64,000 nucleotides of DNA from assembly GCA_026874595.1 (NCBI GenBank), contig CM049317.1, forward strand, positions 23,486,401-23,550,400. Direction: 5' to 3'. Position 1 is the stretch's first letter, and the number at the start of each line of letters is the position of its first letter. Of the stretch, positions 60,201 through 64,000 are shown piece by piece. This DNA comes from Sipunculus nudus. Taxonomy: Eukaryota; Annelida; Sipuncula; Golfingiida; Sipunculidae. Under the pieces are notes generated by a model. The model did not search any database. It was given only the letters and a program-made list of their open reading frames with translations, and was not told the DNA's origin. The position numbers and the translations under genes are program-made.

Positions 60201-63094
60201 TTTTTTTGGCCTTACCATTGTATTAATATATTTATATCTACCATTAGGCTTCAAACAGATATGAATATAGATTTACGAGCTGCCTTGTGGTAAGTCAGTT
60301 AAACCCTAGGACAATCTGAGAAGGCATCACTAAGAAATTTCATTTCACGTCATACTTTTCCTTAAATTAAGAGGGAGAAATACCAAAATAGTGACAGAAA
60401 AAATACAAGGGTGTGAGAGCTTTGGTGAGAGTTTAAAAGTTAAGTTTTTTTTAGAGAAAATCATTATCATAATTATTATTATCATTATTATACTATTATT
60501 ATTGTATTACTTGTTTAATCATTATTATAATTGTTGAAATTATTAATTTAAATATTATTGTTATTATTATTGTTATTGTATTGTTATTAATGTTTTCATT
60601 ATTATTAACCCTGCACGAAGCAAGGTTAATGTGTATATCTGCAAAATATCTGGAGATGGCCACGTGACGTTTCACTGAAAGATGGTTGTTACTGAATGTT
60701 TAGCATGGTCATGGATGCACAATTAGCAGGATCATCTGTTTATATTAATGTCCTATGCTACAGCGCAGTATCCTTGAGCACAATCTTCCCGAGTAAGTGA
60801 TGTGAGTGAAAATGTCAAAGACACATGCTGGTGACAATACCTGAACGTTTCCCTAATAAGGCCTATCAAGAACATGAACGTCATTGTGTAACTGATATTT
60901 TAAAAGCCAAATCTTATTTTAGGGCAGATAGGGTGAAATATTGATAATTAACCTGTGCGAAGTTTTGTTTCGATCATGGGGGTGCATGTGTCAGTAAGAC
61001 ACCAGAAAAATGGTATCATGGATGCTATTGAAATTTATCATATATGTTGGTAATGGGAAATCTCAATTAAGTACAATTAAGGTTTATATCAAAGTGTAAA
61101 TAATCCTGGAATGAGTGTTTTATGGGTTTTTATAGCACATATGTTTACGCTTAGATGCAGCATGTGAAGATATGGCCATCTTAGGATTGCAAGTCATAAT
61201 GTCACAAAGGACAATGACATCACTCCACGTGCCATATCCCTGAAAGGTGTCAGGAAACCAACGTACTACATGGTGGACCATGGTTGTTGTTTGTTGTGTT
61301 TATAGTCATGGATGGCAATACCATGATGCCTGGGCTTCTTCCAAAATATTCTAAATTTAAAAATTCCCAGGAATCACACAGGTTTAATTAACCTTCCAGA
61401 GCACCGACATTGCACTTTTTATTGTATGATTAGTATCATTATTATTGGAATTATTATTATTTTTATTGTCAATATTATTATCATCATTATTATTTAATTA
61501 CCATTAATATTTTCATCCATATATTGCTTGTGGATAATGTATTGTTCATACACCTGTTGCTATGCTTTTATTTATTACCTGTTGGAGTGAGTCCGCCAAC
61601 TGCATAGATGATACCGATCACGTCCTTGCATGACCGGGGTCGCGTTTTAAACGTCTGGAACTGTGTGCGTCGCTCTGGCATTAGGTGGTAGTCCCGTGCT
61701 TCATCTAACAAGTCTCTGTGTTAATATACATAAAATACAGCATATCAAATAAGTACTGAAACACAAACCCTGCACTCTATGATGTTAATATGTACAATAA
61801 AATCAACAAGCATCACCCATCTTCCTAAGAGCAAGGTCTCAAGCTCGGCAGAGACCTTGCTTCATCCAGCCTCCTGATGTCATACCTGTCACTAAGTAAG
61901 CTCCTGACTCAGTGGTTATATACAGCAGTTGTTCTAGATTTTCCATTGTTTTAAAGTGGCCCAATCACCTATAAAGCATGTTGAGTTGCTTCTTCCCTTT
62001 AAAATAAAACTGTACCTGCCAAAATATTGCCCTGAAAGCGTATGCTTTCTCCTGTAAACGAATGTTAAAAACAGTGCACCAGGCGCGATGACAGATGTAA
62101 ACATAAACACAGAGCATGGGGCCGTGTGCATTGTTGAGCCAAATTGTGTGTCAATCAGAAGATGCCATGACTGACTTGGCCCAAAACTGTAATACATGTT
62201 CCTGCTGGCTGAAAACCGCATTTTGCCCCTCTTAATCGGACCTCCTGTCACTCGGCCTTGTTATGGTAAACAGACTGTGTTTACCAACAAGGAGAGCCAT
62301 AACAGTGTTAAACAGCCGTATGCAAAGAAATGAGACTGTGTGCCAGGATGGTTTAGCTTGGAATCATTTGCATAAAGTGAAACTGAACTTATAGTGTGAA
62401 AGAATAGGCATAATATTGCTCCTGATTATGTCTCTTTAACCGCTGCTTTGTATAGCACGGTACCCCAGGTTACACCAGCTGGGTAGGCACAAAGCAAAGA
62501 ATTGTTATCAGACCAATGCTAGCACAGTCTCACATTGTGCATCCAGCTCCAAATTTTAAACGTGTCACCCACTCTCATTGATCTGATAACACCGCTTCAG
62601 ACACAGGGCAGTGAATCCGTTCTCAAATATCAATATTTTTTTTTATTTTGTTAAATGCCTTTTTTGTAGTAATAATTAATATTTCTGTTAAAAATTCATA
62701 TATCCAAATGAGCTGGGATTAATGACAGGCTTAAAGTGAAAGCCACTGCTGTATCTATGACCTTTAGAGGAAAATGTTTGAGTTCATTCACTATATTTAA
62801 AATAATATAAAAATATAATACTGAAAATGCTGCAATAAGTAATACTGCAATACGCTACCACATATCGCAATATATTGCAATAAAAATTTGTATGCGATAC
62901 CAGCCCTAGCTAAAAAGCAAGCTGTTTGTGTACCTGCAGTGTAATGAGGTCTTGATAAGGTCTTCAGTGGCCACCCTGTCTGACAGATACTGTGGGGTTA
63001 GTAACGGTAAGCGGACTTTAGCCAGGAGGTCTGCGAGATGGATGCTTCGTTCATCCGGATCTTTCTTCATCCAGGTCATGAGAGCTTCAAACAC
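44882..63094 (-). CDS. KLHL18: KLHL18 orthologue, C-terminal 375 aa (end of BACK plus six Kelch repeats)
   Basis: Seven exons on the minus strand: 63094-62934, 61715-61579, 57460-57353, 51836-51722, 49950-49846, 48782-48671 and 45271-44882. All are bounded by AG and GT and all phases agree, giving 375 codons plus stop. KLHL18 is a substrate adaptor of Cullin-3 ubiquitin ligases: BTB binds Cul3, BACK links, and the Kelch propeller binds substrate. Vertebrate KLHL18 binds Aurora-A and UNC119. Specific marks: [34 protein letters not shown], the repeated GG(Y/F/H)DG blade motifs, [20 protein letters not shown] and [13 protein letters not shown]. The full family protein is about 570 aa, so BTB and most of BACK lie beyond the right edge. 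Introns are large and full of repeat elements. No stop or frameshift seen. Confidence 0.95.
45998..48432 (+). mobile_element. Tandem-core element, type 4 (same ends as type 1, different core)
   Basis: The left end matches the left end of the element at 54196 for over 30 bp (AACAAGTGACCCATGGGTCA then TGACGCTCAGCTG). The right end reads CATCGCTATAGCCCAGCATG, a hairpin around AGTCAGCTGAGCTAA, then A-rich. The core is unlike type 1. First come about 130-bp imperfect repeats (46500-46750). Then, from 47340 to 48140, about 140-bp units each hold TGACCTTGACCTTTGACCT-like blocks (47660, 47798, 47931, 48075). A GGACGG-type stretch precedes the right end. It lies in a KLHL18 intron. Confidence 0.75.
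48671..48782 (-). CDS. KLHL18: KLHL18 exon
   Basis: Donor GTAAGT, acceptor CCCTCTAG. It encodes [20 protein letters not shown] then [25 protein letters not shown] is typical of KLHL18. Confidence 0.95.
48783..49845. other. KLHL18 intron; poly-C run near 49626
   Basis: No gene recognised. An approximately 14-base C run at 49626-49641 is the only notable structure. Confidence 0.6.
49846..49950 (-). CDS. KLHL18: KLHL18 exon
   Basis: Donor GTGAGT, acceptor TTTTATAG. It encodes [20 protein letters not shown] then [15 protein letters not shown], one Kelch blade. Confidence 0.95.
50918..50987. repeat. Short tandem duplication (about 38 bp x2)
   Basis: Two copies of TTGGCAGATACCATWATATT then YGCAGGAGGAAAC in a KLHL18 intron. 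Confidence 0.8.
51722..51836 (-). CDS. KLHL18: KLHL18 exon
   Basis: Donor GTAGGA, acceptor GACTTCCAG. It encodes [20 protein letters not shown] then [17 protein letters not shown], one Kelch blade. Confidence 0.95.
51928..52475 (+). mobile_element. Tandem-core element, type 5
   Basis: It starts ACAAGCAAATACGTGGAATC then AGTGTCCCCCACTTTGGGCT. The core has about three 70-75 bp units (ACATTGAGAAATTGGA, TATGACATGTGGAGACATCT, GCAGGTGAACATAAAAACTA). It ends with a GGACGGACAG stretch and TCCCCCACATCGGCGGAGCG. A truncated copy lies at 56348-56585. Non-coding; in a KLHL18 intron. Confidence 0.65.
52978..53290. mobile_element. MITE with about 30-bp A-run inverted ends
   Basis: Left end GCAAAAAAAAAAGGTATGGT then TCTCAGGCA. 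The right end, reverse-complemented, reads GGCCAAAAAAAAGTTACGGT then TCTCAGGCA. About 310 bp. It contains a short tandem duplication of AACAGGTAAAAGCACTACAT (53113-53164). Related ends at 57703 and 60210. Confidence 0.75.
54196..56287 (+). mobile_element. Tandem-core element, type 1 (about 340-bp units)
   Basis: Left end AACAAGTGACCCATGGGTCA then TGACGCTCAGCTGA. Right end GATCGCTATAGCTCAGATGA, hairpin, AGTCAGCTGAGCCAA. About six units of roughly 340 bp, each with GGTGGYRYCACC (54388, 54727, 54898, 55239, 55577, 55929), AGAATGAAGATTCTAGGTCC and a TAACAGAGACCTTATTTCAG-like block. A GGACGG-type stretch precedes the right end. The 5' GCTCAGCTGA is the inverse complement of the 3' TCAGCTGAGC. In a KLHL18 intron; non-coding. 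Confidence 0.8.
56348..56585 (+). mobile_element. Tandem-core element, type 5, truncated copy
   Basis: It opens like 51928 (ACAAGCAAATTCATGGAATT, CCGCTTTGGGCTCTTGTT, AAGCAACCAAAATTATG). It keeps two of the ACATGTGGAGACATCTGC-like units and ends GCAGAGTGGGGGACAA. Confidence 0.6.
57353..57460 (-). CDS. KLHL18: KLHL18 exon
   Basis: Donor GTAGGT, acceptor ATTACACAG. It encodes [20 protein letters not shown] then [15 protein letters not shown], completing the first blade and starting the second. Confidence 0.95.
58142..59190 (+). mobile_element. Tandem-core element, type 2, second copy
   Basis: It opens AAACTAGAATATGGGTAGTC then GACAAGCGACTATGTGTATC, as at 33669. About three 280-bp dimeric units; GGTGGCGCCACC or variants at about 58297, 58441, 58565, 58710, 58843 and 58989, with the same alternating contexts. 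The 3' part (GGAAACAGACACACAAATGG, ATGTGACCTGAT) matches 34918-35010. The terminal hairpin of the first copy is not present. Confidence 0.75.
59635..60160 (+). mobile_element. Tandem-core-like fragment, type 3
   Basis: GTAGGTGGTGCCACC at about 59646 in a new context, then long non-coding sequence ending in GGACGG-type repeats (GATGGCGGAAAGCC, GGACGGTGGACAGC, GGACGGACGACGC). Single unit; boundaries uncertain. Confidence 0.5.
60606..61430. mobile_element. Possible insertion inside the duplicated segment
   Basis: This stretch is absent from the second copy, where the ATT-rich tracts on either side run together. It begins AACCCTGCACGAAGCAAGGT and has AACCTGTGCGAAGTTTTG near 60950. Non-coding; no certain inverted ends. 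It could instead be a deletion in the other copy. Confidence 0.4.
61579..61715 (-). CDS. KLHL18: KLHL18 exon
   Basis: Donor GTAATA, acceptor TTAACACAG. It encodes [20 protein letters not shown] then [20 protein letters not shown], linking BACK to the first blade. Confidence 0.95.
62934..63094 (-). CDS. KLHL18: KLHL18 exon (end of BACK domain)
   Basis: Donor GTACAC, acceptor GCTTATAAAG. It encodes [20 protein letters not shown] then [20 protein letters not shown], the standard BACK C-terminal motif. It is the most 5' coding exon in the window. Confidence 0.95.
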
Positions 63095-63159
63095 CTTTAT
63101 AAGCATACAATACTGTTTTGATCAATATTCTCACAAAATGAGAAACACATATTTTTTTA

Positions 63160-64000
63160 AAAATTAAGTAGGAGAATTATTAAAATAGTGAGAGCAAAAG
63201 AGTGCAAGAGGTGAGCTTGGGGAAAGTTTAAAGATTTCCCTCAGAGAAAATGAATTTTGCTTGTGTACCTGTATAAACACTAAGTTTCATTGTCAGAGAG
63301 TCTCTTGCTATATCAGATTTATTATTATTACTGTATTATTATAATTGTTTAATTATAATTATTATTCTTTTATTATCATTATCATTGTATTATTTATATT
63401 ATTATTGCCAACATGATTATTTTATTGTTAATATCATTACTATTATAGTCATTATTATCATTATTATTATGATAATAAATATTACTGTTTTCAGCCATAT
63501 ATTGCATGGTGGATAACGCATTGTTCCTACACCTGTTGATGTGCTTTACTTCTGTGCCTATTGGAGTGAGTCCGCCTACTGCATAGATGATTATACCCAT
63601 CACGTCAATTTTCCCTTGTATATATATTAAAAAATGTATATAAGCTTACTCTCCTAAAGTGTATTTCTAAACCACTGATTAAATTGATTTCCAAATGAAT
63701 AGCCAATCAGATGCATTTTGGCTTGTTTCTCGGGAATGATGCTGCACCTATGATGTCTTAGATGGTGCTGAAAAGCTTCTTTAACGGGGCCCAATTACCT
63801 ATAAAGCATGCTGAGTTAAAACAAAAAATTGCTTCTTCCCTTTAAAATAAATCTGTACCTGCCAAAATACTGCCTTTAAACCATTTGGTTACTCCTGTAA
63901 ATGAGTGTTAAAAACAGTGAACTGGGCGCGATTGCAGGTGTCAACATAAACACAGTGCGTTGGGCCATGTGCAGCACAGAGCAATAACACATGCCAATCA
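63160..64000. repeat. Intragenic duplication in KLHL18, second copy
   Basis: Direct duplicate of parts of 60360-62180, offset about 1.8-2.0 kb on the near side of the indels. It continues beyond the window. Confidence 0.75.
63560..63606 (-). pseudogene. Relic KLHL18 exon
   Basis: Minus strand reads [15 protein letters not shown], like the end of exon 61579-61715 ([14 protein letters not shown]). The first two thirds of the exon are gone, one codon is inserted, and the donor is GC instead of GT (CAATAG|GCACAG). Confidence 0.8.

Larger units (their letters stand above)
57703..60210. mobile_element. Long-TIR element (relative of 52978-53290) holding nested tandem-core elements
   Basis: Left end GGCAAAAAAAAAGTTGGGTT then CTCATTC. 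The right end, reverse-complemented, reads GGCCAAAAAAAAACAGTATG then GCTCTCAGGCACTGC. Internal sequence near the left (CATATGATCA.GGAAA, AACAGGTAAAAGCACTA) matches the MITE at 52978. The rest is filled by the tandem-core elements at 58142 and about 59640. It lies in a KLHL18 intron. Confidence 0.6.
60360..62180. repeat. Intragenic duplication in KLHL18, original copy
   Basis: Matches 63160-64000 in the same orientation: a GAGARTTT..AAATAGTGA.AG block, ATT-rich tracts, ATATATTGC..GTGGATAA, the exon end TTGGAGTGAGTCCGCC, CACCTATAAAGCATG.TGAGTT and GTACCTGCCAAAATA. It includes KLHL18 exon 61579-61715. Confidence 0.75.

Overview
The window is animal nuclear DNA: AT-rich, intron-rich, with long non-coding stretches and many repeats. 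Everything points to a lophotrochozoan, most likely a bivalve mollusc. There are metazoan multi-exon genes with GT/AG introns (a Lifeguard/GRINA-type TMBIM gene and a KLHL18 orthologue). There are tRNA-derived SINEs, a Ty3/gypsy element, and tandem-core repeat elements with conserved ends of the kind described in bivalves as 'pearl' or Helitron-like elements. The species cannot be fixed from sequence alone.

Layout. 1-5.6 kb: no gene recognised; a dispersed repeat at the left edge and a foldback pair of tRNA-like SINE heads at 5.04-5.24 kb. 5.65-13.61 kb (+): a Lifeguard/TMBIM gene. Its last five recognised exons join in phase, but the exon at 8462-8549 has an in-frame TAG and the first-membrane-segment exon near 5.65-5.73 kb looks broken, so it may be a recent pseudogene. 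A very short LTR element with tRNA-like boxes inside its LTRs lies in one intron (9845-10244). 14-19 kb: no gene; two MITEs with CAGGGGYGGAT ends. 19.2-20.6 kb (-): an orphan protein of about 468 aa. 23.2-25.0 kb (-): a Ser/Thr/Gln-rich protein of 604 aa with a basic Cys-containing C-terminus. 25.3-26.3 kb: a field of TTGGTT/AACCAA palindromes. 26.3-30.6 kb: an old tandem duplication of about 2 kb. 30.7-32.1 kb (-): a small OTU cysteine-protease gene with an intron in its 5' UTR.

32.94-40.66 kb (-): a degenerate but structurally complete Ty3/gypsy retrotransposon (gag, protease, RT, RNase H, integrase, about 145-bp LTRs, 5-bp target duplication GAGGA). It sits inside an older dispersed repeat and was itself hit by two tandem-core elements. 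41.2-44.9 kb: no exon; probably includes the KLHL18 3' UTR. 44.9-63.1 kb (-): the last seven coding exons of KLHL18, a Cullin-3 adaptor; the BTB end lies beyond the right edge. Its introns are filled with tandem-core elements, a long-TIR element and an internal duplication that left a relic exon at 63.56 kb.

The most unusual material is in the repeats. One element type has the same ends but unrelated tandem cores. The 12-bp palindrome GGTGGCGCCACC is shared by three otherwise different repeat cores. One core is packed with nuclear-receptor half-sites inside a KLHL18 intron. A TRIM-like element has Pol III-type boxes in its LTRs.
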